13,174 bases of DNA from Fidelibacterota bacterium. GTDB taxonomy: Bacteria > Fidelibacterota > UBA2242 > JAFGTP01. Positions 7,354 to 13,114 of the stretch are shown in pieces (positions within the stretch are counted from its first letter, which is position 1; the number at the start of each line of letters is the position of its first letter). A model generated the notes under the pieces. That model was not told where the DNA came from and did not search any database. It saw nothing but the letters and a program-made list of their open reading frames with translations. Made by a program: the position numbers and the translations under genes. The stretch lies in the NCBI GenBank assembly GCA_021735285.1, contig JAIPHI010000064.1:1-13174 (forward strand), read 5' to 3'.

Positions 7354-8451
7354 ATGTATCAAGACCACTATATTTCGGATAAAGAATTAAAAAAATACCG
7401 GCCTCGCGAAATCCGGCTGCCACTAGATAATAATATAAGAGCCCATCTCCTATATAAAGAACAGAGCCAAAATTTCTCATGGCTAAAGAAAAATCTGAAG
7501 ATATTAAAGAATCAACAAACTAAAGAACTTAATCTCGAGTGTGTTCAAATTCGTCTAATGCTTAATCCAACCAGGAAAAACAGTATCAAAGCCGATACCT
7601 TTAAAAATAAGCATACTGAAAAATGTGTCCTCTGCAATCTTCCGCCTGATCAGCGGGGATTCCCAATTCTTGAGAATCAATATTTTATTATTCCTAATCC
7701 GGGGATTACTATTCCGGGAGATTTAACTATTTCCGCAACAGAACATAAAACTCAGGAAATATCGGGTAATTTTCTGAATATACTTGAAACTGCCAGAGAA
7801 TTATATGATTATTCCGTCTATTATAACGGTCCTCTGGCAGGCGCTTCGTGTCCTCATTTGCACTTCCAGGCAGGACGCGAGAAAAAATTACCTGGAGAAA
7901 ATCAAATTTTCTCTTTATTGCAGGGGGAAAATATTGGTCCCGAATTAATAGAGATACAAACATTACAAGCCACCAGATTATTCAGGATTTCAGATTTTTT
8001 GAGGGAATGCTATCTAATTGTTGGCCCCGACAAAAAGAATATATCAAAGATATTCAAGCATTTTATACAAAATTTGAAAGCCATCAATGAAAATTTCAAA
8101 CCCGGTCAAAATGTGCAAAAATTTGGCGAATACATTCCAGCCCTTGACAAAAAAGAAGATGAGCCCAGAATTAATATTATGGCCAACTGGGTTAAGGAGG
8201 AAGAACGATATATAATTGCAATATTTCCCAAAAGAACAAATCGCCCAAAAATATTTTATGATGAAGATAATAAAATAATGCTGGGGATGGGAGTCAAGGA
8301 ATCACTGGGAAATTTGATCATTTTTCGACAGCAAGATTTCAAAAGATTAAAAAAAGATACTTCACAAATTATACAGGCATATGAGGATACTTCGATATTA
8401 AAAAGACAGAGTGAGGAATTGGCAGAAAGCTTCACCAAGTCCGTTCTTTAA
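7354..8451 (+). CDS. DUF4922 / GalT-VTC2-like nucleotidyltransferase
   Basis: The 365-residue protein looks like a member of the HIT/GalT superfamily that includes galactose-1-phosphate uridylyltransferase, Ap4A phosphorylase and plant GDP-L-galactose phosphorylase. Residues 91-94 form CVLC, a likely zinc pair, followed by NLPPDQRG. A hydrophobic core PGDLTISATEHKTQ at 121-134 precedes the signature YYNGPLAGASCPHLHFQAG at 156-174, whose HxHxQ triad (H168, H170, Q172) would supply the nucleotidylated histidine. The C-terminal half (about 195-365) is the conserved but uncharacterised part of this family. In Bacteroidetes such proteins are usually annotated as DUF4922. The start has GAGG at good spacing. 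The natural substrate cannot be read from the sequence; a sugar-nucleotide phosphorylase role is the likeliest family-based guess. It is probably a single-gene unit. Confidence 0.78.
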   Translation: MYQDHYISDKELKKYRPREIRLPLDNNIRAHLLYKEQSQNFSWLKKNLKILKNQQTKELNLECVQIRLMLNPTRKNSIKADTFKNKHTEKCVLCNLPPDQRGFPILENQYFIIPNPGITIPGDLTISATEHKTQEISGNFLNILETARELYDYSVYYNGPLAGASCPHLHFQAGREKKLPGENQIFSLLQGENIGPELIEIQTLQATRLFRISDFLRECYLIVGPDKKNISKIFKHFIQNLKAINENFKPGQNVQKFGEYIPALDKKEDEPRINIMANWVKEEERYIIAIFPKRTNRPKIFYDEDNKIMLGMGVKESLGNLIIFRQQDFKRLKKDTSQIIQAYEDTSILKRQSEELAESFTKSVL

Positions 8452-8855
8452 GACAAATATAATTTTTAACTATTTCTGGTAAACTTAATTAATACATTAT
8501 ACCGGGATATTAGGATATCGGAAGAGGCCTATCCCACTCGTAAGTATAGGTGAAAAAATTTAACATAGAGATCTTACTTTGATGCCATAATAAAATTTGA
8601 ACTTTTTAAAATAATTTATTACAATATAACATAAAGATAATAATTAACGCAGGTAATTCTAACTTTTGATAATTACATCCTTACCTATTTAAATTTTTGG
8701 GATTCCCTGACCTTTTACGGATAATGTAACTATTTAATCTTTAACCCGAATAAAATCATGATTCTTAATTGGCAGAAAAGAATAAATAATACATGCATAT
8801 ATCAGAATAATTGCTTTAATAAATATCTACTTTTGATATTAGGAGGAGGAATAAA
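8452..8855. other. 404-bp AT-rich intergenic region without a gene
   Basis: I find no open frame longer than about ten codons with a start on either strand. CCTAT at 8529 and ATAGG near 8547 can pair, with ACT/AGT inside, but no T-run follows on the plus strand, so it is not a good terminator for the preceding gene. The region must contain the promoter of the KaiC-like gene; base composition is too AT-rich to pick one safely. Confidence 0.5.
8841..8849 (+). promoter_or_regulatory. Strong ribosome binding site of the KaiC-like gene
   Basis: AGGAGGAGG lies 6 bases before the ATG at 8856, close to ideal anti-Shine-Dalgarno complementarity. It fixes the start of the gene and shows that this host uses Shine-Dalgarno initiation. 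Confidence 0.8.
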
Positions 8856-10829
8856 ATGAATAAAATTAAAACAGAAATATCAAAGGCTTACTGGTGTACA
8901 CGAAATACTGAAGGAGAAATTAATTTTGAACCAGCAAGAATTAGTATAGGATCACAAAATGCAAGAATATTTTCCTGGTTTGACGAATTATTTAAGGACG
9001 GAATCAATTCAATTACTACAGATTCGGAATCTAATGAAAAAGATATTAATTATCCATTAACTTTTCTTATCACTGGACCACCTGGAAGTGGAAAAAGCAC
9101 ACTTTCTCTCGAGTTATGTTATAGGCTGGCTGAAAAAGATGATAATTTTCTCTCCCTTTATATATCTTCTGATGCTGAAGCTGAACAAGTTAAAAAAAAT
9201 GCGATTAGTCTTGGTTGGGAAAATGCAGCAGCTAAAATATGTACATTTAAAGGACGCGAACCGGATTTGGCAGAAAATGGAATGGTCGCAATTTGGGGCA
9301 AAGAACAGATAAAAAAATGGGAAGGTATTACTCAAATAATTGAGAATGCTCTTGAATCTCTGATAAAATCAATTAATGTAGAAGGTATCTCTGCCAAACC
9401 ATTTTGGAAACCGTTTAAAAAATTATTTTCAAAAATAAAACTGCTTCTAAAAACGAATGTTATAATATCACCTGACATATTAGTAGTTGATAATTTGAAT
9501 ATAGTTGAAACACAGGAGCAAGGCGAATTTTTTGAAAAATATCTAAAAACAGCCAAAAAATCTAAAGTAAAGAAAATAATCTTTTTTGTTTTGGATTCAG
9601 GTTGTGAGGAGCGGAAACACAAATTTTGGGAATATATTTGTGATGTCGTCATACGGCTAGATCACACAGATATCCACAACTATTACCTTAGAACAATTCA
9701 GATACACAAAGCCCGGTATCAGGAACATATTTGGGGAAAACATCAATTAAAAATATATCCAAAATATCAGGAAGAAGAAAAACACCACCGCGATCACCCT
9801 TATCGTGAGGAAGGAGGAATATTTATATATCCATCTGTCCACTACTATTTATCACTATATAAAAAAATTAACCCCCTTCAAACTACAGAATTAGTAGAAA
9901 CTCGGCCCAAAGAGCTTAATGAAATTTTAAAAGATCCAAAAAAATCTATACAAAATAAAGGTTTACCCAAAGGAAGGTGTACTGCCTTTATGGGAACAAG
10001 AGGCGGACATAAAAGTCACTTAGGTTACCTCCATATACTCCATCGTATAATTAAAAAAAATGGTAACGGTCTAATTGTATCTTTAAGAGCTGACGAAAGA
10101 ATGACTCGACACACGATGAGGGGTATAGTTGAGAATGATTTTGGTGGTTTTGAACATACAAATTTCGATTCCATCAGCGCTCTTGAAAATAATGGTAGGC
10201 TTGAAATTCTATATTATCCTCCCGGATATATAACTCCGGAAGAATTTATTCATAGGATGTTCTTAAGTATCCAAAAATTTAAGAATATAAATGAGGATCG
10301 CGATTTAACAGTATTATTTGATGGTTTAGATCAATTAAATGCAAGGTTTCCCCTTTGCGCTAATCAGGAAATATTTATCCCAACTATAATTGAAATATTA
10401 ACTGCTGAGGAGATTACTAGTATATTTACAGCTGTCGAAGAACCAGGCCAGCCTGTTGAGCAATATGGTTTAATACCAATGGCCGATTTAATTTTATCTT
10501 TCCAACATTATAGGTTTAAATTTGAAAATTATTATAAATATTTAGATAGAGTCTGGGATTTCAATAGTTATCCACTTGATAAAAAAGATAGAATCAATAA
10601 GATTGCGAAAAATTCAGAAGGGACTTATAGAGAGGAAATAGTAGTAAAAATCTTAAGATTTGCTGGAGGACAAAGAGCGGGGGCAAAAGGCATACTTGAA
10701 TTAGTGAATGATATAGATAAATCTCTATATAGACGTGAACATAATAATCCAGGATTATTTTTCACAAAACTACCTCCATCTTTTAAAGGATTAAATAGAC
10801 ATAAATCAATATATTTAGGAAATAGTTAA
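8856..10829 (+). CDS. Tandem KaiC/RAD55-like RecA-fold ATPase
   Basis: The 657-residue protein has two RecA/KaiC-like modules. Module 1 (about 30-305) has a perfect Walker A GPPGSGKS at 74-81, a KaiC-like stretch SSDAEAEQVKKNAISLGW at 104-121, Walker B ILVVDNLN at 208-215, and KARYQEHIWGKHQLKI at 285-300 resembling the KaiC segment that carries the trans-acting arginine/lysine. Module 2 (about 365-560) has an altered P-loop GTRGGHKS at 380-387 (H385 where glycycine is usual), VSLRADERM at 408-416, Walker B VLFDGLDQL at 486-494 and a GLIPMADLILSF end strand at 538-549. In both modules the glutamate pair expected after the second strand in KaiC is absent (DA at 106-107, RA at 411-412). An insertion of about 60 residues (140-200, basic) precedes Walker B 1. 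The protein is soluble, with no signal or membrane segment. No kaiA, kaiB or kinase gene is adjacent. Its function is unknown; signalling or defence are both possible. Confidence 0.75.
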   Translation: MNKIKTEISKAYWCTRNTEGEINFEPARISIGSQNARIFSWFDELFKDGINSITTDSESNEKDINYPLTFLITGPPGSGKSTLSLELCYRLAEKDDNFLSLYISSDAEAEQVKKNAISLGWENAAAKICTFKGREPDLAENGMVAIWGKEQIKKWEGITQIIENALESLIKSINVEGISAKPFWKPFKKLFSKIKLLLKTNVIISPDILVVDNLNIVETQEQGEFFEKYLKTAKKSKVKKIIFFVLDSGCEERKHKFWEYICDVVIRLDHTDIHNYYLRTIQIHKARYQEHIWGKHQLKIYPKYQEEEKHHRDHPYREEGGIFIYPSVHYYLSLYKKINPLQTTELVETRPKELNEILKDPKKSIQNKGLPKGRCTAFMGTRGGHKSHLGYLHILHRIIKKNGNGLIVSLRADERMTRHTMRGIVENDFGGFEHTNFDSISALENNGRLEILYYPPGYITPEEFIHRMFLSIQKFKNINEDRDLTVLFDGLDQLNARFPLCANQEIFIPTIIEILTAEEITSIFTAVEEPGQPVEQYGLIPMADLILSFQHYRFKFENYYKYLDRVWDFNSYPLDKKDRINKIAKNSEGTYREEIVVKILRFAGGQRAGAKGILELVNDIDKSLYRREHNNPGLFFTKLPPSFKGLNRHKSIYLGNS

Positions 10830-10837
10830 ATTATTTG

Positions 10838-10923
10838 CGGAGAGGGAGGGATTCGAACCCTCGGTGCTTACTCAGCACACACGATTTCCAATCGTGCACC
10901 TTAAGCCACTCGGTCACCTCTCC
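10838..10923 (-). tRNA. tRNA-Ser (anticodon GGA)
   Basis: A complete class II cloverleaf reads on the minus strand. The acceptor stem is GGAGAGG/CCTCTCC with discriminator G. The anticodon stem CACGA/TCGTG encloses TTGGAAA, so the anticodon is GGA. The long variable arm pairs GTGCT with AGCAC, and the T arm is GAGGG-TTCGAAT-CCCTC. CCA is not encoded: GCAAA follows the stem. The 3' end faces the stop codon of the KaiC-like gene with 8 bp between. Confidence 0.97.
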
Positions 10924-10935
10924 AAAAAGCCCATT

Positions 10936-10964
10936 ATTTTAAGATAAATATTTAACTTAATCAA
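10936..10964 (-). promoter_or_regulatory. Probable promoter of tRNA-Ser(GGA)
   Basis: On the minus strand TTGATT (10959-10964) and TAAAAT (10936-10941) are separated by exactly 17 bases, and the tRNA begins 12 bases after the -10 box. This suggests that the tRNA is transcribed independently of the remnant tRNA upstream. Confidence 0.6.
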
Positions 10965-11006
10965 GATAGAAAGCAGAGTTTCTAATCTTTGGAAAACATT
11001 TGGAGT

Positions 11007-11025
11007 GCATTAATTGTGTTAATGC
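11007..11025. other. Short hairpin between the tRNA and the tRNA remnant
   Basis: GCATTAA and TTAATGC pair perfectly over a five-base loop (TTGTG). It lies in the 165-bp spacer between tRNA-Ser(GGA) and the tRNA remnant; no T-run follows on either strand. It may be a residual structure or a weak protein site. Confidence 0.3.
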
Positions 11026-11088
11026 TAACTATAGAGTACATTTTTTTAATTAAAATATTTTATTACAACTACTCTATGAATATTTTTG

Positions 11089-11140
11089 CGGAGGTGGAGG
11101 GAGTCGAACCCCCATGGGCGTAAACCCGGCGGTTTTCAAG
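11089..11140 (-). pseudogene. 3' part of tRNA-Ser(UGA); candidate attachment site
   Basis: From the anticodon loop CTTGAAA (anticodon TGA) to the discriminator, the minus strand is a normal serine tRNA: 3' anticodon strand ACCGC, variable arm with GGG/CCC, T arm GGGGG-TTCGACT-CCCTC, acceptor strand CACCTCC and G. The 5' side breaks down immediately before the loop: GCTGTA replaces the GCGGT needed for the stem, and the remaining 5' sequence up to about 11184 is some ten bases too long and cannot form the acceptor stem (GGAATTG against CACCTCC mispairs twice). Faint D-arm likeness (CGAG, TGG, TTAAAACGC) remains. A 3' tRNA fragment with foreign sequence on its 5' side is what tyrosine-recombinase integration into a tRNA leaves at one end. 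A decayed tRNA gene is the alternative. Confidence 0.7.
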
Positions 11141-11184
11141 TACAGCGTTTTAATCCATTTCTCGATATAAGAAAACAATTCCGC

Positions 11185-11205
11185 AGGATACCGGCGGTAG
11201 GATAC
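11185..11205 (+). repeat. AGGATAC direct repeat beside the candidate attachment site
   Basis: AGGATAC occurs at 11185-11191 and again at 11199-11205, 14 bases apart, with ACCGGCGGT between. Short direct repeats beside an attachment core often serve as arm-type integrase or excisionase sites; here that is inference from position. Confidence 0.4.
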
Positions 11206-11214
11206 GGTTTTATT

Positions 11215-11243
11215 TTGACAGTTTGGCAGATTATATTTTTTAA
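11215..11243 (+). promoter_or_regulatory. Possible promoter for the small-gene cluster
   Basis: A perfect -35 hexamer TTGACA stands at 11215-11220. The best-spaced -10 candidate, TTTTAA at 11238-11243 after 17 bases, is poor; TATATT at 11232-11237 is better in sequence but only 11 bases away. It points into the small-gene cluster. Confidence 0.4.
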
Positions 11244-11255
11244 CGAAAGAATATT

Positions 11256-11525
11256 TTGAAACCTATTAAAAAATTAAAATATTCCATTGATCAGAGTATA
11301 GTAAAAAATGGTATGGCAAAAATTAAACTTTCAGATATACATAAAAAAGCACCTAATATTAAAACTGAAAAGTATGTTTTAGACTGGATCAAGACAAATT
11401 ACCAGGTAAAAAGAGATTTTATAAATATTGATGGTGAGATAAAGAGGATACCACCGAATAGTATTATATTAAAGCAATTGGCAAAAAAGAATAAAGAAAA
11501 AATAAAAGCCAAAAATAAGAATTAA
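11256..11525 (+). CDS. Small basic hypothetical protein (TTG start)
   Basis: I do not recognise this 89-residue protein. It is rich in lysine and isoleucine and has no membrane segment, signal peptide or cysteine; its C-terminus (LAKKNKEKIKAKNKN) is strongly basic, which would fit nucleic-acid binding but proves nothing. The TTG at 11256 has only GAAAGA upstream. The first ATG in frame is at 11313, and also lacks a good ribosome binding site, so the start is uncertain. It is the first gene of a rightward cluster beginning 70 bp inside the candidate attachment site, where phages commonly place excisionase-like or regulatory genes. The next gene starts 28 bp after its stop. Confidence 0.5.
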   Translation: MKPIKKLKYSIDQSIVKNGMAKIKLSDIHKKAPNIKTEKYVLDWIKTNYQVKRDFINIDGEIKRIPPNSIILKQLAKKNKEKIKAKNKN

Positions 11526-11553
11526 CTGTTAATCAAATATGGAGGGTAAGAAA

Positions 11554-11904
11554 ATGAGTAAAAAAGTATTAAGGACAGAGGAAGGTAAAAAGGTTGTTAT
11601 TGATCCGGAGGTTGATCCTTGTATTTATAAGGCACCTGTCAACCCACCTAATACCGGAACATCATTTACCAGGGGGCGCGACCTTTATTCACACAAAGCC
11701 AAGAGTGGAGATATTTATTTTTATTCCCATAGTTGGTCTATGTGGCAAGGTGAAGGTGAAAGTTTTTCTTTGTTAGACCGTGATCAGGCTATTGATTTCT
11801 TACTGGATAAATTAGAAACAGGCGGACACGCCGGACTAAGTGAAGATGAAGCCAGGGAACTTGATCAGCAATATGATTTTAATCTTTTGATTGAAACAGC
11901 TTAA
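11554..11904 (+). CDS. Hypothetical protein, 116 residues
   Basis: I do not recognise this protein. The start at 11554 is chosen because GGAGGG at 11541-11546 is ideally placed before it; an upstream in-frame ATG at 11539 overlaps that site and would leave itself without one. The first half is polar and proline-rich (DPCIYKAPVNPPNTGTSF); the centre has an aromatic stretch (DIYFYSHSWSMWQGEGES at 53-70); the C-terminal third looks helical and acidic (DRDQAIDFLLDKLE and LSEDEARELDQQ). There is one cysteine and no signal or membrane segment. The evenly mixed composition and strong ribosome binding site make a real gene likely. Followed after 18 bp by the next small gene, it is probably in the same transcript. 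Confidence 0.65.
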   Translation: MSKKVLRTEEGKKVVIDPEVDPCIYKAPVNPPNTGTSFTRGRDLYSHKAKSGDIYFYSHSWSMWQGEGESFSLLDRDQAIDFLLDKLETGGHAGLSEDEARELDQQYDFNLLIETA

Positions 11905-11922
11905 ACAATTGGGGAGGTATAA

Positions 11923-12249
11923 ATGAATAACCAAGTAAATACAATTGATAAAAAGAAAAGTAATAAAGACCAGAACAAAGAAAGCCCCAGAATATTAGAT
12001 ATTAAGACACAAGAGGACTGGATAATATTAAGGGAATTGATATTAGCAGAGTCCACTTTAAACGAGTTAGAAGAGTTTAAAGGCGTTGGTAAAGTATGTA
12101 GGGATCATTTAGACAGCGCGAAATTTATAGCATTGGCCAGGTTTAGCGAATCATTTGAAAAGTCTTTAAAGGATATGAATATAATAGCACCTACTATTTT
12201 TAATGGTAATAAGGAAATGGTTAAGACCAATAAATTAGAACAAAATTAA
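11923..12249 (+). CDS. Hypothetical protein, 108 residues
   Basis: I do not recognise this protein. GGGGAGG at 11911-11917 precedes the ATG at good spacing. The N-terminal 30 residues are lysine- and asparagine-rich and probably disordered (DKKKSNKDQNKES). Residues about 35-90 look helical, with ILRELILAESTLNELEEF and KFIALARFSESFEKSLKDM. No signal peptide, membrane segment or metal site is visible. It lies in the chain of small rightward genes and has the size range of phage early or accessory proteins, but function cannot be assigned. Confidence 0.6.
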   Translation: MNNQVNTIDKKKSNKDQNKESPRILDIKTQEDWIILRELILAESTLNELEEFKGVGKVCRDHLDSAKFIALARFSESFEKSLKDMNIIAPTIFNGNKEMVKTNKLEQN

Positions 12250-12349
12250 TATTAAATTCCAGATGTAATATTAATTTAATAGACTTATAAAACTGTTTAC
12301 AGATTACCAGAACAAGACTAACGAAGGCAGGGAAGAGGTAAAGCCCCTT

Positions 12350-12460
12350 ATGATGAACTTAGGTAATGGTAGGATTAAACAAGGCCAGGGTATTAGTCCA
12401 GGGGAGGCCTGCCTTGGCCTTGATGTTAGCGACATTGATGTCATAAGCATAATTAAATAG
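12350..12460 (+). CDS. Possible 36-residue protein or remnant of a longer gene
   Basis: The frame opening at ATG 12350 encodes 36 residues (MMNLGNGRIKQGQGISPG at the start) and its TAG is part of the TAGGAG that serves the next gene, a layout typical of coupled genes. AAGAGG lies about 10 bases upstream. The same frame stays open leftward to 12275, 61 sense codons in all, and the extra residues (LFTDYQNKTNEGREEVKP) look protein-like, yet contain no ATG. So it may be a short real gene, a gene with an unusual start, or a 5'-truncated remnant. The remainder of 12250-12470 holds no other gene. Confidence 0.4.
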   Translation: MMNLGNGRIKQGQGISPGEACLGLDVSDIDVISIIK

Positions 12461-12470
12461 GAGTGAGAGA

Positions 12471-12737
12471 ATGGAAGACAAAGCATTAAAGATAAACCAA
12501 GACCAAGATATGAGTAAGGAGGAACTAATAAAGGCTTTTCAGGATTCAATAGCATATTTTGAGAGGCTTGAAGGGACACCTTACTACCAGGCCAAAGGTA
12601 AAAATTTTGTTTGTTTTTATTACGACCACAATGTTAAAAATGACACCCCAAAGCAAAAGGTTGATGGTATGGAGGCGGTTAAAAAATTTAATAGAGATAT
12701 AAGAAGTAGTGAGGCCGCTATTTTAACCAAGTTATGA
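12471..12737 (+). CDS. Hypothetical protein, 88 residues
   Basis: I do not recognise this protein. AGGAG at 12459-12463 precedes the ATG at 12471, overlapping the stop of the short frame before it. The sequence is mixed and soluble: a charged N-terminus (EDKALKINQDQD), a likely helix (SKEELIKAFQDSIAYFERLEG), an aromatic centre (NFVCFYYDHN) and a second helical end (GMEAVKKFNRDIRSSEAAIL). One cysteine, no signal or membrane segment. It is part of the small rightward cluster; the opposite-strand frames here are ignored because they lack ribosome binding sites and the plus-strand genes have them. Confidence 0.6.
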   Translation: MEDKALKINQDQDMSKEELIKAFQDSIAYFERLEGTPYYQAKGKNFVCFYYDHNVKNDTPKQKVDGMEAVKKFNRDIRSSEAAILTKL

Positions 12738-12748
12738 GGAGTAATTTT

Positions 12749-12811
12749 ATGCTTAAAGACTTTGACAGCATTAACATAGAGCCACAAGTAACACCAATAA
12801 AAGACATATAG
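12749..12811 (+). CDS. Possible 20-residue peptide
   Basis: ATG at 12749 follows GAGGAG (12736-12741) by seven bases and opens a frame of 20 residues (MLKDFDSINIEPQVTPIKDI). The ribosome binding site overlaps the end of the preceding gene. It may be a real leader-type peptide, a truncated gene or chance; the good initiation site is the main support. Confidence 0.35.
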   Translation: MLKDFDSINIEPQVTPIKDI

Positions 12812-12891
12812 AACCCAGACATCCAGGATGGTCTTATTGGCCTCTTTCATTGAAATAATATGAAACAAGTGTAAAGTTGGACTAACGCAAT

Positions 12892-12921
12892 GCTTACAGT
12901 GTTTTTGTAAGCGATTGTAAG
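12892..12921. promoter_or_regulatory. TGTAAG box cluster with hairpin
   Basis: GCTTACA (12892-12898) and TGTAAGC (12906-12912) form a perfect 7-bp stem, and a second TGTAAG follows at 12916-12921, exactly one helical turn from the first. A further CTTACAG is at 13046-13052. Repeats with helical phasing fit a regulator-binding region of the element. Confidence 0.4.
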
Positions 12922-12950
12922 TTATTGGTATTAAGTGACTTATAGAATTC

Positions 12951-12991
12951 GGCTGAGGGTGCGTATCCCTCAACCAAACCCTACGCCCTCA
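12951..12991 (+). promoter_or_regulatory. Two mutually exclusive hairpins
   Basis: TGAGGG (12954-12959) can pair with CCCTCA at 12967-12972 over a 7-base loop, or with a second CCCTCA at 12986-12991. The second option is extended by CGTA (12962-12965) with TACG (12982-12985), giving ten pairs with a two-base bulge. Alternative pairing of this type occurs in attenuators; no T-run follows. Confidence 0.35.
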
Positions 12992-13069
12992 TGTTACGTT
13001 AAGTGTACCTAATATATTATTATAACAGGAGTTAAACTTAATTAACTTACAGCGCGACAGGAAGTTATA

Positions 13070-13097
13070 TTGATTAATTTCAATTAATATTTAATAT
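13070..13097 (+). promoter_or_regulatory. Promoter-like boxes with an internal dyad
   Basis: TTGATT (13070-13075) and TAATAT (13092-13097) are 16 bases apart. ATTAATT (13073-13079) and AATTAAT (13082-13088) form a 7-bp inverted repeat across the -35 and spacer, where an operator could lie. The low-complexity AT sequence makes chance matches likely. Confidence 0.3.
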
Positions 13098-13114
13098 GAT
13101 AGTTTTTATTCTAC

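Noticed and set aside
8525..8560. Rho-independent terminator after the DUF4922 gene
   Set aside because: The stem CCTAT/ATAGG is short and is followed by A-rich, not T-rich, sequence on the plus strand.
8685..8720. GGGATTCCC near 8698 as a tRNA-Ser 3' fragment marking the left end of an insert carrying the KaiC-like gene
   Set aside because: Only about seven bases match the T arm, and the acceptor strand is absent; this is within chance.
11089..11184. Complete functional tRNA-Ser(UGA)
   Set aside because: The 5' half is about ten bases too long, the acceptor stem has two mismatches and the anticodon stem is disrupted; only the 3' part is tRNA-like.
12304..12579. 91-residue minus-strand frame
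   Set aside because: It is antisense to two coupled plus-strand starts at 12350 and 12471 and lacks a ribosome binding site.
12620..12973. 117-residue minus-strand frame
   Set aside because: It is antisense to a plus-strand gene with a good ribosome binding site, and spans non-coding repeats; it has no initiation signal of its own.
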